Shown here piece after piece: positions 51,273 through 59,426 of a stretch of DNA of 64,000 bases. The stretch is from Elusimicrobiota bacterium. Lineage in GTDB: Bacteria > Elusimicrobiota > Elusimicrobia > Elusimicrobiales > UBA9959. A program made the translations under genes and the position numbers. The notes under the pieces were generated by a model. The model saw only the letters and a program-made list of their open reading frames with translations. It was not told the DNA's origin and did not search any database. Each line of letters opens with the position of its first letter. Position 1 is the stretch's first letter. The stretch is from assembly GCA_026388155.1 (NCBI GenBank), contig JAPLKI010000022.1, positions 1 through 64,000 of the forward strand, written 5' to 3'.

Positions 51273-52964
51273 ATGCCCGAAGAAGTAAGTACTTTGAACG
51301 CATCGAAGGTGAAGCGCATTGCTATCTACACTCGAAAATCAAATGACGAGAACCTGACGAATGGCGTCACGTCTTTAGATAGCCAAAAATCCTGTTGCAG
51401 AAGTTTTATAGAAATAAATAAGTGCAACGGCTGGGAAGAATACCAGGAAGTGTTTGACGATCCCGCCGAAAGCGGAAAGTCATTGAAGCGCCCGGCGATG
51501 CAGCGGCTATTAAAACGCATCGCGGAGGGCAAGATTGATGGCGTAATTGTTTACAAGCTTGACCGGCTTACGAGAAACTCGAAAGATTTTCATGGCCTTT
51601 TGGAACTATTCGAAAAGCATAATGTGGCATTCATAAGTAGCACCGAAAGCATCGATACAAAAAGCCCTGCTGGCCGTTTGATGACGGCGATTATGGTCCA
51701 GTTCGCCCAATACGATAGAGAGCTGGATGTTGTACGGTCCATAGATTTTCACCTTAGCCGCGCTAAAAAGGGTCTATGGACTGGCGGCCTGGCTCCGCTG
51801 GGGTATGATGCTAAGGATAAGCACCTAGTCGTAAACGAGAAAGAAGCCGAGCTTGTGAACCGGATATTTAAAATGTACCTGGAGTATCAGTCCACCGTTA
51901 GGATTGCGCAGGAATTGAATGACCTTGGCTTTAGGCGGAAGCTCTATACCTCAGCGGGTGGTAACACCTTCGGCGGGAAGCCATTCGACATGGATTCCAT
52001 CGTGCTTATATTACAGCGTCGGGCATATCTCGGCTATGTGCAAAATACTCGAAGCAAGCAAGAGTTTCAGGGACAGCACAAGCCCATCATAGATAAAGAG
52101 CTTTTCGACGAAGTCCAAAAACTGCTGGAGCTGCGTAATCATCGCGGTGGGGAAATCCATGTCGCCAGCAACAAACACGGCTTCCTGCTTAAAGGTTTGC
52201 TTACATGCGGAGAGTGCGGTTCTGCGATTGTCCCGACATTTCGTAATAAAAAAGGGCATTACTACCTTTATTATAAGTGCTTGGCACAAAAGGGCGGAAT
52301 GCCGCACCGGTGCGCCATAACGCCGCTTGGTGCCCGGAAATTTGAATCTTTCATCGTGGAGAATCTTGCGGCGATTGGGTGGGACAGGCCCTTCCTCGAA
52401 AGAATCGTTGCTAAGGCACAGAAGCTGGCCAAGGAAAGCCTTACGCCTCTGGACAAGGAGCGTCAGGCGCTTGAAGTACAGCTTAAGACCATCAAGGGCG
52501 AGGCTCAGCAGCTACTTAGCCTGGTGAAGTCCGGGAACTCCGCGAGTGAGGTCGTTGAGGAGATTCAGCGCCTGGAGGTGGTCAAGAAAGACCTCGCTGA
52601 CCGTATTCTTAAAATTGAAGCACTGGCATCGCATAGCCAGAAGGCCGTCTACGATGTCGAAGTGATTCAGGGAGGCTTCCAGCGCTTCGCCGTCTTAATC
52701 AACCGGATACCGGTAGAGCATCAGGTTAAGGTTATTCGGACTATTGTTCAGGAAATAATCATCTACAAGAATCGCGTGAAAATTATAGTTCCAGAAATCT
52801 CCGTCGAGGAAATCCAAAAGGTGCTAAATGAAAAGTTGGCTTTTGGGGTGGGTGTGTCACCAGAAGAATGGGGGGTAAAAACGAACTTTACGCAAAACAA
52901 CCGCCGAATTGGGGCGGTTGTAGTGAAAAAAGATTGGCGCCCCCAAGGGGATTCGAACCCCTGA
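51273..52964 (+). CDS. Large serine recombinase (phage integrase)
   Basis: A 563-residue large serine recombinase. The catalytic domain has I-A-I-Y-T-R-K-S-N with the following S-L-D-S-Q, D-G-V-I-V-Y-K-L-D-R-L-T-R, and R-L-M-T-A-I-M-V-Q-F-A-Q. The nucleophile lies in the S-x-D-S-Q region. Then come the recombinase domain, the zinc ribbon (C-G-E-C-G ... C-L-A and C-A-I), and a coiled coil near residues 395-460. It probably integrated this prophage. ATG 51273 was chosen for GAGGAG 6 bases upstream. The last residues (W-R-P-Q-G-D-S-N-P) are encoded by the 3' part of the tRNA-Glu gene on the other strand. Confidence 0.9.
   Translation: MPEEVSTLNASKVKRIAIYTRKSNDENLTNGVTSLDSQKSCCRSFIEINKCNGWEEYQEVFDDPAESGKSLKRPAMQRLLKRIAEGKIDGVIVYKLDRLTRNSKDFHGLLELFEKHNVAFISSTESIDTKSPAGRLMTAIMVQFAQYDRELDVVRSIDFHLSRAKKGLWTGGLAPLGYDAKDKHLVVNEKEAELVNRIFKMYLEYQSTVRIAQELNDLGFRRKLYTSAGGNTFGGKPFDMDSIVLILQRRAYLGYVQNTRSKQEFQGQHKPIIDKELFDEVQKLLELRNHRGGEIHVASNKHGFLLKGLLTCGECGSAIVPTFRNKKGHYYLYYKCLAQKGGMPHRCAITPLGARKFESFIVENLAAIGWDRPFLERIVAKAQKLAKESLTPLDKERQALEVQLKTIKGEAQQLLSLVKSGNSASEVVEEIQRLEVVKKDLADRILKIEALASHSQKAVYDVEVIQGGFQRFAVLINRIPVEHQVKVIRTIVQEIIIYKNRVKIIVPEISVEEIQKVLNEKLAFGVGVSPEEWGVKTNFTQNNRRIGAVVVKKDWRPQGDSNP
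52935..52964. other. Probable prophage attachment site in tRNA-Glu
   Basis: The integrase coding sequence continues into the 3' end of the tRNA gene and stops inside its T-arm, the sign that this stretch came from recombination at attB/attP. No matching copy of the tRNA 3' end was found in the first 1.2 kb, so the other end is either outside the window or shares only a few bases, as serine recombinases allow. Confidence 0.6.
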
Positions 52965-53010
52965 TCTCTGCCTTGAAAGGGCAGCGTCCTAACCGCTAGA
53001 CGATGGGGGC
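52935..53010 (-). tRNA. tRNA-Glu(UUC)
   Basis: A 76-base tRNA including CCA. Acceptor GCCCCCA pairs with TGGGGGC, the anticodon arm CTGCC-CTTTCAA-GGCAG gives anticodon TTC, and the T-arm has GGTTCGAATCC. The discriminator is G. The CCA at 52935-52937 is encoded, unlike in the tRNA-Leu at 60.6 kb, so it may stem from the integrated element. A run of six T follows on its 3' side. Confidence 0.9.
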
Positions 53011-53067
53011 GCAGAAAATAAATCAGCATATGCCGCTTAAAAAGCGCGATTTATTTTGTAAAATATG

Positions 53068-53097
53068 AGTCTATCAATTACGACGGACAATTGTCAA
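53068..53097 (-). promoter_or_regulatory. Promoter of tRNA-Glu
   Basis: On the minus strand TTGACA (53092-53097, perfect consensus) is followed after 18 bases by TAGACT (53068-53073). The tRNA begins about 50 bases after the predicted start. Confidence 0.55.
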
Positions 53098-53246
53098 ATT
53101 GGACTGCTTCGCTGCAAGTGAAAGATTTTATAAGCCCGCGCGATTACTTTCGTTAGTGAGCGCGGGTACCATATAAGAGAGGTTCAGAGAGCGGGCCGCC
53201 AAAGGCGGCTTAGCGAGCGACGAAGGGGAGCTTAGCTCCCCTCGTA

Positions 53247-53321
53247 GAGCACCGCCCGCTACCTTGTAAAGGGCGGCGTTAATCGCCCCGTGCGCTGTGC
53301 AGTGCGCGCGGGGTGCGACAA
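53247..53321 (+). repeat. Dispersed intergenic repeat, copy A
   Basis: 75 bases from GAGCACCGCCCG to GTGCGACAA. A copy with about 7 mismatches lies at 60500-60574. The sequence can fold (GGGCGG/CCGCCC arms). It ends exactly where the ribosome-binding site of the gene at 53336 begins. Upstream, 53150-53245, more hairpins (GGGGAGC/GCTCCCC) follow the same order as upstream of copy B. Confidence 0.75.
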
Positions 53322-53335
53322 GGGAGGTAATCGCT

Positions 53336-54175
53336 TTGGAAGAACAAAAAAATGATATTCCCGCCGGCGAAGCGGAATTGCGCAGGGAATTGGAACTTGT
53401 ACGGGGCCGTCAAAAGCTGTTGAAAATAGGCGCCGTTATCGTTGCCGTAATATTTCTTGCGGGCGCTGTTTTCGCCTTTGTGTTTTATAGAAAAATTTCA
53501 GCCGCCAGCCAGGCCTTTAAAGCGATGGAACAGTCTTTTCCCTCGTCAGGGCTCGTTAAAACGGGGCGGGAAAATAATATAAACGCTTCGACATCAGGTC
53601 TATTTCTCTCAAGCGGTTCCGTTTCTTCTTCACTTACGATTTTTAACGGCGCATCCTTTCCCGAAGCTGCGGGCGGGCCGGGGGAAATGCCCGCGGGCGC
53701 TACAGAGGTCTACAAGGCGCTGCTGAAATATGCCGACCGCCCGATAGTGAAGGATTTTATCGCTGAGCTTAAGAAAGATCCCTCTTACAGAGAGGCGCTT
53801 GCGAATACAGGCAGTAACAACCCCATGAAAGTCATCGCCAATATCCACAACATAAAAGGCATGGATAAAATCATAGCAAAATTCACCTTCAGGCCGGATT
53901 TTATGAAACTTATGATGGAGGTGGTGGCGGACCCTGAACTTAAACCGCTTCTAAGCGGCATGCCTCAGCTGGGCCGGTTGCCGGCGGCGGGGGCAGGCAT
54001 GGCTATTCCTCAGATACCGGCCGCTATGCCTTTACCCGCAGGGACGCAGGAACGTAATCCTGTGGGGCCGGGTTCCGACACCGAGATTAAATTCGACCCA
54101 TCGGCCATAAACGGCGGCGCTCAAAGCGATTCTGTCGCGGTAAAACGGAAAGCTCCTCCGCCGGTAGGGAACTAG
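53336..54175 (+). CDS. Single-pass membrane protein of unknown function
   Basis: A 279-residue protein starting at TTG 53336, decided by GGGAGG 8 bases upstream. A charged N-terminus is followed by one transmembrane helix (I-G-A-V-I-V-A-V-I-F-L-A-G-A-V-F-A) near residues 30-50. The rest should be periplasmic: a Ser/Gly-rich linker, a helical part with Y-K-A-L-L-K-Y-A-D-R-P-I-V-K-D-F near 130, and a Pro/Ala-rich tail. No family recognised. Confidence 0.65.
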   Translation: MEEQKNDIPAGEAELRRELELVRGRQKLLKIGAVIVAVIFLAGAVFAFVFYRKISAASQAFKAMEQSFPSSGLVKTGRENNINASTSGLFLSSGSVSSSLTIFNGASFPEAAGGPGEMPAGATEVYKALLKYADRPIVKDFIAELKKDPSYREALANTGSNNPMKVIANIHNIKGMDKIIAKFTFRPDFMKLMMEVVADPELKPLLSGMPQLGRLPAAGAGMAIPQIPAAMPLPAGTQERNPVGPGSDTEIKFDPSAINGGAQSDSVAVKRKAPPPVGN

Positions 54176-54471
54176 GAGCCATCAGCCGGTTGAAAGAATG
54201 CATGGGGGGGGGCGGTTTAAGACCTAAAAAGTGCAATTTTTTTGTAACAGTCTTTTCATATAATCTTGTAATAGTGAAGTATTCCAAGGTAAAGGTATAA
54301 GGGCGTAAAGAGGGTTTGGAAAATTAAGAATCGCGGCAGCCGTTGTTTCGGTTATCGTTACGTCATCAGCCCCGCTTTTTTGCGCTATATCCGGGTCTAT
54401 AGGCACAGTCTCGTTAATAACCGGTGGTTTTGTGCCAAAAAGGCGGGGTTAGTTTGGTATAATTATACTCT
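54176..54471. other. Intergenic region before the M23 peptidase gene
   Basis: About 300 bases. It holds a possible 60-codon minus-strand frame (54224-54406) and the palindrome GTATAATTATAC at 54457-54468, which offers a TATAAT box in both directions. The plus-strand box ends 8 bases before the ATG at 54472. No -35 at proper spacing was seen. Confidence 0.45.
54224..54406 (-). CDS. Possible small gene, divergent from M23 peptidase
   Basis: A GTG-started 60-codon frame reading V-P-I-D-P-D-I-A-Q-K-S-G-A-D-D-V-T-I-T, then I-L-N-F-P-N-P-L-Y-A-L-I-P-L-P-W. Composition looks protein-like and a divergent TATAAT lies upstream, but there is only a weak ribosome-binding site (ACGAG). It may be the tail of a lost gene. 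Confidence 0.3.
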   Translation of the reverse strand: MPIDPDIAQKSGADDVTITETTAAAILNFPNPLYALIPLPWNTSLLQDYMKRLLQKNCTF

Positions 54472-55449
54472 ATGTGGCTCAGGAACTTTTTGCGTTTACT
54501 AAAGAGAGCGGGCAAGCCTATCAGCATTTTTATTATTCCGCATAACGGCCTGCCATCGCTTCGTTTTAACCTGCCTGTGTTCTTCTTTATTCTGTTCGGG
54601 GGGGCATGGACGTTTGCCACCATTTGGGCCGGTTACACGGCCAGCAGGCATTTTGACTATTATGTCACCAAACTGGATAATAGGATGCTCAGAACCAAAA
54701 TGGCCTCGGTTTCGGAACAGGTGGAGCAGGGAATGGCCTACCTGGAGATGACCAAAAAAACCGACAATCAGCTGCGTAAAATGCTCGGCATGCGCACCGA
54801 ACTTCAAGGCGAGGTTGATTCTCTCGGGGGCGCGGGAGCCGCCGATCTGTCGGATTTCAGAAAAATGCTTTCCCGTAAGGCTGACGAGATAAAGGAAAAA
54901 ACGCTCAGCGGTTCCATCACTAAAATGCAGGAGGAATCCCGCAAGCGCCTTTCCAGCTACTCCGAAATTACCTGGTATATGGCAAACCGCCATAACTCCG
55001 CGCGCGCCACGCCTTCCATATGGCCCGCTCAGGGCCGCATCACTTCCCCTTTCGGCTACCGCATGGCGCCTTTAAGAGCCGCGAGCGAGTATCATACCGG
55101 AATAGACGTAGCCAACGAAGCCGGCACGCCGGTACATGCTACGGCTGACGGCGTGGTGCGCCATTCCGGCTGGGCTCAGGGCTATGGTATGTGCGTGGTT
55201 GTGGACCACGGTTTCGGCTATTCCACCCTTTACGGGCACATGAGCGAACTTTCGGTTAAGGAAGGCGCAATTCTGAAACGCGGACAACTGGTGGGCCGCA
55301 TGGGCTCCACCGGCACTTCAACGGGCAATCACCTGCATTACGAGGTTTGGGTGGCCGGCATACCTAAAGATCCCATGCGTTTCCTTGAGGTCAGGGTAAA
55401 AAACAGCAATTTCGGCGGTATTTTTGACGGCATTTTCGGAAGTTTGTAG
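54472..55449 (+). CDS. M23 family peptidase (cell-wall endopeptidase)
   Basis: A 325-residue protein. A transmembrane helix (F-F-F-I-L-F-G-G-A-W-T-F-A-T-I-W-A) near residue 40 is followed by a coiled coil (residues ~65-160). The M23/LytM domain near 195-310 has Y-H-T-G-I-D-V-A, G-H-M, and H-L-H-Y-E, the zinc-binding His and Asp. It cleaves peptidoglycan cross-links or, with the coiled coil, activates amidases. The TATAAT box ends 8 bases before the ATG and no ribosome-binding site is visible, so the message may be leaderless. A bactofilin gene follows 100 bases later. Confidence 0.88.
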   Translation: MWLRNFLRLLKRAGKPISIFIIPHNGLPSLRFNLPVFFFILFGGAWTFATIWAGYTASRHFDYYVTKLDNRMLRTKMASVSEQVEQGMAYLEMTKKTDNQLRKMLGMRTELQGEVDSLGGAGAADLSDFRKMLSRKADEIKEKTLSGSITKMQEESRKRLSSYSEITWYMANRHNSARATPSIWPAQGRITSPFGYRMAPLRAASEYHTGIDVANEAGTPVHATADGVVRHSGWAQGYGMCVVVDHGFGYSTLYGHMSELSVKEGAILKRGQLVGRMGSTGTSTGNHLHYEVWVAGIPKDPMRFLEVRVKNSNFGGIFDGIFGSL

Positions 55450-55552
55450 AGCCAGGGCACAAAGGGACAGAGGCGCATAAGTTATAAGTAACTTCTTCAC
55501 TTGTGCCTGTGTGCCTTTAAAACTTTATCACTTCTCATAAATAAAGGAATAT

Positions 55553-55954
55553 ATGGGGCTTTTTAAGAATACCGGAATTTCGTTTGAATCCAAAAATGGC
55601 GACACTATCATAGGGAATGCCGCTTATTTTCAGGGAACGCTTACGGCCAAAGGCTCGCTTAAAATTGACGGGCGCGTTGACGGCTCCATAGTGGACGCGA
55701 AGATAGTTACTATCGGCAAAACCGGAAAGATAAAGGGCGATATTTCCTGTGAGATCTGCTATGTTTGCGGCGACGTTAAAGGAAATATTACGGCCCTTGA
55801 CCACATTGAAGCTGTTGTCGGGGCCCGCATAGACGGAGATTTGCGCGCCCCGAAGATAATACTTGAAGACGGAGCGGTTTTTAACGGCAATTGCCGGATG
55901 GAAAGCGGCAAAGATGTTAAAAAAGAAAAGCCCGAAAGAATTGAGTCCAGATAA
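55553..55954 (+). CDS. Bactofilin
   Basis: A 133-residue polymer-forming cytoskeletal protein. The beta-helix core shows the repeat hydrophobic-G-x-x-x-G pattern (L-K-I-D-G-R-V-D-G-S-I, G-K-I-K-G-D-I-S, G-D-V-K-G-N-I-T, I-D-G-D-L-R-A). The N-terminus is short and the tail is Lys/Glu-rich. Bactofilins often localise cell-wall hydrolases, and the M23 peptidase gene is directly upstream, a known pairing (as in the CcmA/Csd type of shape module). Confidence 0.92.
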   Translation: MGLFKNTGISFESKNGDTIIGNAAYFQGTLTAKGSLKIDGRVDGSIVDAKIVTIGKTGKIKGDISCEICYVCGDVKGNITALDHIEAVVGARIDGDLRAPKIILEDGAVFNGNCRMESGKDVKKEKPERIESR

Positions 55955-56014
55955 GGCTTAAGCCGGATATTTTGCACAGCCTTGCGACAGGCGGAACATC
56001 AAGGAGCGCGGAAA

Positions 56015-56710
56015 ATGATATCTTTCTTTTCAAAACATAAAAGAATATTTTTCATCATAATTTCGGTGGTGTTTTTGGGTTCCATTTTTTTCATAAGCGG
56101 CCAGATCTTCAGTTCCTCGGCGTCCGCCGCAGTGGCCGATGTGGGCGGGAAAAAAATCCCCTACCAGCAGTTCAGGATGCAGGTTAACAGAATATTGGCC
56201 AATTTCAGGGAATCCGGCACCGAAACAAATGACGCTATGATGAAAAGCGTCAAGCAGGAAGTTTTCCGCGATATGGTTGTTGAAGAGCTTTTCTCGTCCC
56301 AGGCGGAAAAAATGGGGATGCGGGTGCCGGACTTCGAGGTGGCGGTTGAAATACAAAACACTCCACAGTTCAGGGAAGGTTCGGGCTTCAGTCCCAGGCG
56401 CTATTACCAGACGATCTATAACGAGTTCCAGATGTCTCCCGCCGAGTATGAAGCCTGGCGAAAAAAGGCCCGGCTTGCCTCCAAGTTCAAACAGTTCATA
56501 TACACGACCGTGAAAGTTACCCCTGACGAGGCAAAGGCTTATTACTTGACGAAGAACAAGGGCCTTAAAGACTTTGAGAAAGATAAAGCCAAGTATGCCG
56601 AAGAGCTTTCAAAAGACAAGTTCGCGAACCTTGCCAACTATATGCTGCGTCAGTTGACTTCGCAGATAGAAATAAAGAGCTACATGGAACTGCGGGAACA
56701 GGGCCGGTAA
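56015..56710 (+). CDS. SurA N-domain periplasmic chaperone-like protein
   Basis: A 231-residue protein. An N-terminal signal anchor (I-F-F-I-I-I-S-V-V-F-L-G-S-I-F-F) is followed by a SurA_N-like helical domain: V-A-D-V-G-G-K-K-I-P-Y-Q-Q-F, then R-D-M-V-V-E-E-L-F-S-S-Q-A-E-K-M-G and P-Q-F-R-E-G-S-G-F-S, as in PpiD/SurA. No peptidyl-prolyl isomerase domain is present, so it may act as a chaperone only. ATG 56015 chosen for AAGGAGCG upstream. Confidence 0.78.
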   Translation: MISFFSKHKRIFFIIISVVFLGSIFFISGQIFSSSASAAVADVGGKKIPYQQFRMQVNRILANFRESGTETNDAMMKSVKQEVFRDMVVEELFSSQAEKMGMRVPDFEVAVEIQNTPQFREGSGFSPRRYYQTIYNEFQMSPAEYEAWRKKARLASKFKQFIYTTVKVTPDEAKAYYLTKNKGLKDFEKDKAKYAEELSKDKFANLANYMLRQLTSQIEIKSYMELREQGR

Positions 56711-56837
56711 CAGGGGTTAGCGAAATAGTGAATAGCGAACAGCGAAGTAGCGAAGTGGCGAATAAAAACTGTCGAAATCCGTTTTTCCGCCCCTCTTCGC
56801 TGTTTCCCTGTTCGCTATTTCGCTGTCTCTCTATCCA
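56711..56837. repeat. Intergenic word-repeat array (GCGAA type)
   Basis: The word GCGAA recurs five to six times (about 56727-56763) and its complement TTCGC recurs from 56794 to 56822. The two halves can fold back on each other. The same architecture with other words is found at 55450-55552, 57567-57649, 59315-59345 and 61603-61684. Confidence 0.7.
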
Positions 56838-57566
56838 ATGATCAAAATCCAACACCTCACTAAAACCTTCGGCGCCTGCAAAGCCGTGGATAATCTGAGC
56901 CTTAATGTGGCGGCCGGAGAGATTTTCGGTTTTTTGGGCCCGAACGGCGCGGGCAAAACCACCACCGTAAAAATTCTTTCGGGCATTATGGCCCCCACTT
57001 CCGGCAGGGTGCTGGTGGCGGGTTTTGACATAGCGCGGCAGCCGCTTGAAGCCAAACGTCTTATCGCCTATATACCGGACGAGCCTTTCATTTATCCAAA
57101 ACTTACCGGCTTTGAGTTTTTACGGTTTTTGGGCGATCTCTATGATGTGCCGCATGGCGAGCAAATGCGGCGCATCCCTGAACTGCTTGAAACCTTTGAG
57201 CTTTCGGCCCAGAGAGGGGAATTGCTGGAGAGCTATTCCCACGGGATGAAACAAAAACTGCTTATCGCCGGAATGCTCCTTCGCAAACCCCGAGTCGTGC
57301 TTTTTGACGAACCCACTGTCGGGCTTGACCCGAAAAGCATCCGCCGCTTCAAAATACTGCTCTCCGAGATGGTCAAAAACGGGGCAGCGGTTTTTATGTG
57401 CACGCACATCCTTGAAATGGCGGAGAAGCTCTGCACCTCGGTGGGTATTATTCATAATGGCCGGCTGATAGCCAAAGATACGGTGTCCGCCGTAAAACGG
57501 CTTGTGGCCGGGTCCGACCAGAAATCACTCGAAGACGTGTTCTTGGAGTTAACCAGTGAGCCATAA
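56838..57566 (+). CDS. ABC transporter ATP-binding protein
   Basis: A 242-residue ABC ATPase of the ABC-2 exporter type. Walker A G-P-N-G-A-G-K-T-T near residue 38, Q-loop region, signature Y-S-H-G-M-K-Q-K (a variant of LSGGQ) near 136, Walker B V-V-L-F-D-E-P-T near 155 with D-P after it, and an H-loop I-L-E-M. The permease follows after 83 bases. No ribosome-binding site is visible; the repeat region ends directly upstream. Confidence 0.92.
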   Translation: MIKIQHLTKTFGACKAVDNLSLNVAAGEIFGFLGPNGAGKTTTVKILSGIMAPTSGRVLVAGFDIARQPLEAKRLIAYIPDEPFIYPKLTGFEFLRFLGDLYDVPHGEQMRRIPELLETFELSAQRGELLESYSHGMKQKLLIAGMLLRKPRVVLFDEPTVGLDPKSIRRFKILLSEMVKNGAAVFMCTHILEMAEKLCTSVGIIHNGRLIAKDTVSAVKRLVAGSDQKSLEDVFLELTSEP

Positions 57567-57649
57567 AACAGTAATCGGTAACCGGTAGTCGGTATTCAGT
57601 AACTGGTTACCGGACACTGGTTACTGATTACCGGTTACTGTCCCTGCCT
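57567..57649. repeat. Intergenic word-repeat array (AACCGGTAAC type)
   Basis: Variants of GGTAACCGGT and its complement TTACCGGTTACTG alternate across the gap between the ATPase and permease genes. They could form a long hairpin. Related words recur at 59315-59345, inside the deacetylase gene, and at 60165-60195. Confidence 0.75.
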
Positions 57650-59314
57650 ATGCCCCTGCTTCTTCGACGAAAATTTATTTGCGCCGTGAATACCCTGAAA
57701 GGTCTGCGCGGCTGGAAACTGGTAAAAAACCTGCTTTTCATCGGCGTGGGTCTGCTGATGCTTTCCATTATGTACGCGGGGTTCTGGCGCCTGCTGCGAT
57801 ACCTTGAAGCGGTTCAGTTGATAGGCCCCATACTTTCCTGGAAGCTCACCTCCATGGTATTGCTCATGACTTTTTCCATGATCGTGGTTTCCTCCATAAT
57901 AATTTCAATGACCACGCTTTATTATTCTTCCGACCTGAAATTTCTTTTTTCCTGCCCGCTGCCTGAGCGCTCTATTTTCCTTGACAAGGCGGGCGAGACG
58001 GTATTTTACTCGTCCTGGACGCTGCTGCTTGCCATACTGCCCTATATACTGGCGCTGGGCAGGGTTAAAGGCCTTGGCGCCGGTTTTTATCTTTCTTACG
58101 CGGCGCTGATGGTTCCTTTCGTTCTGCTCGCGGGGGCGTTCGGCATTATTTTCAGCATGCTGGTTATGTACGCTTTCCCCTCGTCCCGCACGCGCGATAT
58201 TACCTGGCTGCTTGGCAGCGTTTCTGTGGCCTTCGTTTACATGATGGTCCGTTTCTCAAAGCCGGAAAAACTCATCCGCCCCGACGCGCTTGCCGTGGTG
58301 GCGCAATATATTGAATACCTTCAGTCTCCGACGGCCAAATACCTGCCTTCCTGGTGGGTGACCAAGGCCATGATCGCCTACTCAAGCGGTCATTGGGCGG
58401 ATTTCGGGCTTTATGCCATAGCCCTGTTCGCCGCGGGACTCGCGCTTTACGGTTTCATGTATTACCTGGCCGGGTTTGTTTACGCCCGGGGTTTTAGCGG
58501 GGCGCAGAGTTCGGCAAGATTTCATGGAAAAAATAAAATGCTTTGGGAACAGAGCCTGGCGCTTAAAAGCGTGCGGTTTAAAACTGCGCTCACGCTTTAC
58601 TGGAAAGACCGCCTTCTTCTGCTGCGCGACGCCCGCTATTGGTCGCAGATAATACTCATAGCCGCGCTTATTGTGGTTTACCTTTTCAGCGTCCGGCAGC
58701 TTCCCTTAGAAACCCCGGACCTGAAGAGTCTCATCTCGTTCCTGAATATAGGAGTGGCCGGTTTTGTGGTCGCAGCCATAGGCCTGCGGTTTACCTTTCC
58801 CGCAATAAGTCTTGAGGGAGGCAGTTTCTGGCTGCTAAAGGCCGCTCCGGTTACCGCTTCCGGGATAATGACAGAAAAACTTCTGCTATCGGCCGTCCCC
58901 TCCATGCTGCTGGGATTTGTTTTGATAAGTTTTTCAAACTATCTCCTTAACGCCGACAGGTTCGTATCGGCGCTTTCTGTTTTCACTATAGTCACAGCCG
59001 CGCTGGTACTTTCGGTTATGGGGATAGGCCTTGGGGCGCTGTTCCCGGATTTCAAAGTGGAAAATATACACCAGCTGGAATCCTCTTACGGCGGTTTTAT
59101 CTACATGGCAGCCTCCATGGGTTATTTGGGGCTGGTGGTCGCAATCGAGGCCTGGCCGGTGCAGATGCACTTTGCCGAACACTTCGGGCGGAAAAACCCC
59201 TGGGATTTCAGAATAATCGGCTTTTGCGCGCTGATGTTCTTACTGATAAATGCCGCGGCGTTGATCGTTCCATGGAAACTGGGGCTGAGAAATCTGGAAA
59301 AGCAGGAAGTGTAG
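57650..59314 (+). CDS. ABC-2 type permease
   Basis: A 554-residue protein with many hydrophobic segments, by inspection about 12, including L-L-F-I-G-V-G-L-L-M-L-S and L-L-L-A-I-L-P-Y-I-L-A-L. An amphipathic cytoplasmic stretch lies near residues 290-330. It is the membrane partner of the ATPase upstream. Length suggests a two-half permease. Substrate unknown. Confidence 0.85.
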   Translation: MPLLLRRKFICAVNTLKGLRGWKLVKNLLFIGVGLLMLSIMYAGFWRLLRYLEAVQLIGPILSWKLTSMVLLMTFSMIVVSSIIISMTTLYYSSDLKFLFSCPLPERSIFLDKAGETVFYSSWTLLLAILPYILALGRVKGLGAGFYLSYAALMVPFVLLAGAFGIIFSMLVMYAFPSSRTRDITWLLGSVSVAFVYMMVRFSKPEKLIRPDALAVVAQYIEYLQSPTAKYLPSWWVTKAMIAYSSGHWADFGLYAIALFAAGLALYGFMYYLAGFVYARGFSGAQSSARFHGKNKMLWEQSLALKSVRFKTALTLYWKDRLLLLRDARYWSQIILIAALIVVYLFSVRQLPLETPDLKSLISFLNIGVAGFVVAAIGLRFTFPAISLEGGSFWLLKAAPVTASGIMTEKLLLSAVPSMLLGFVLISFSNYLLNADRFVSALSVFTIVTAALVLSVMGIGLGALFPDFKVENIHQLESSYGGFIYMAASMGYLGLVVAIEAWPVQMHFAEHFGRKNPWDFRIIGFCALMFLLINAAALIVPWKLGLRNLEKQEV

Positions 59315-59426
59315 GGGGGAATTAGTAACCGGTAGCCGGTAATCAGTAACCAGTGAAGAGCGAATGTTAAGCGGTAGATGAAAGATGTCAGGTAAGTGGA
59401 GTGTCCACAAAAGAGGAAAAATCTTA
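59315..59426. other. Intergenic region with word repeats
   Basis: Contains the AGTAACCGGTAGCCGGT array (59325-59355) and then an unremarkable leader with AGAGGA before the deacetylase ATG. The first ~42 codons upstream of 59427 in frame are unlikely to be translated. Confidence 0.5.
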
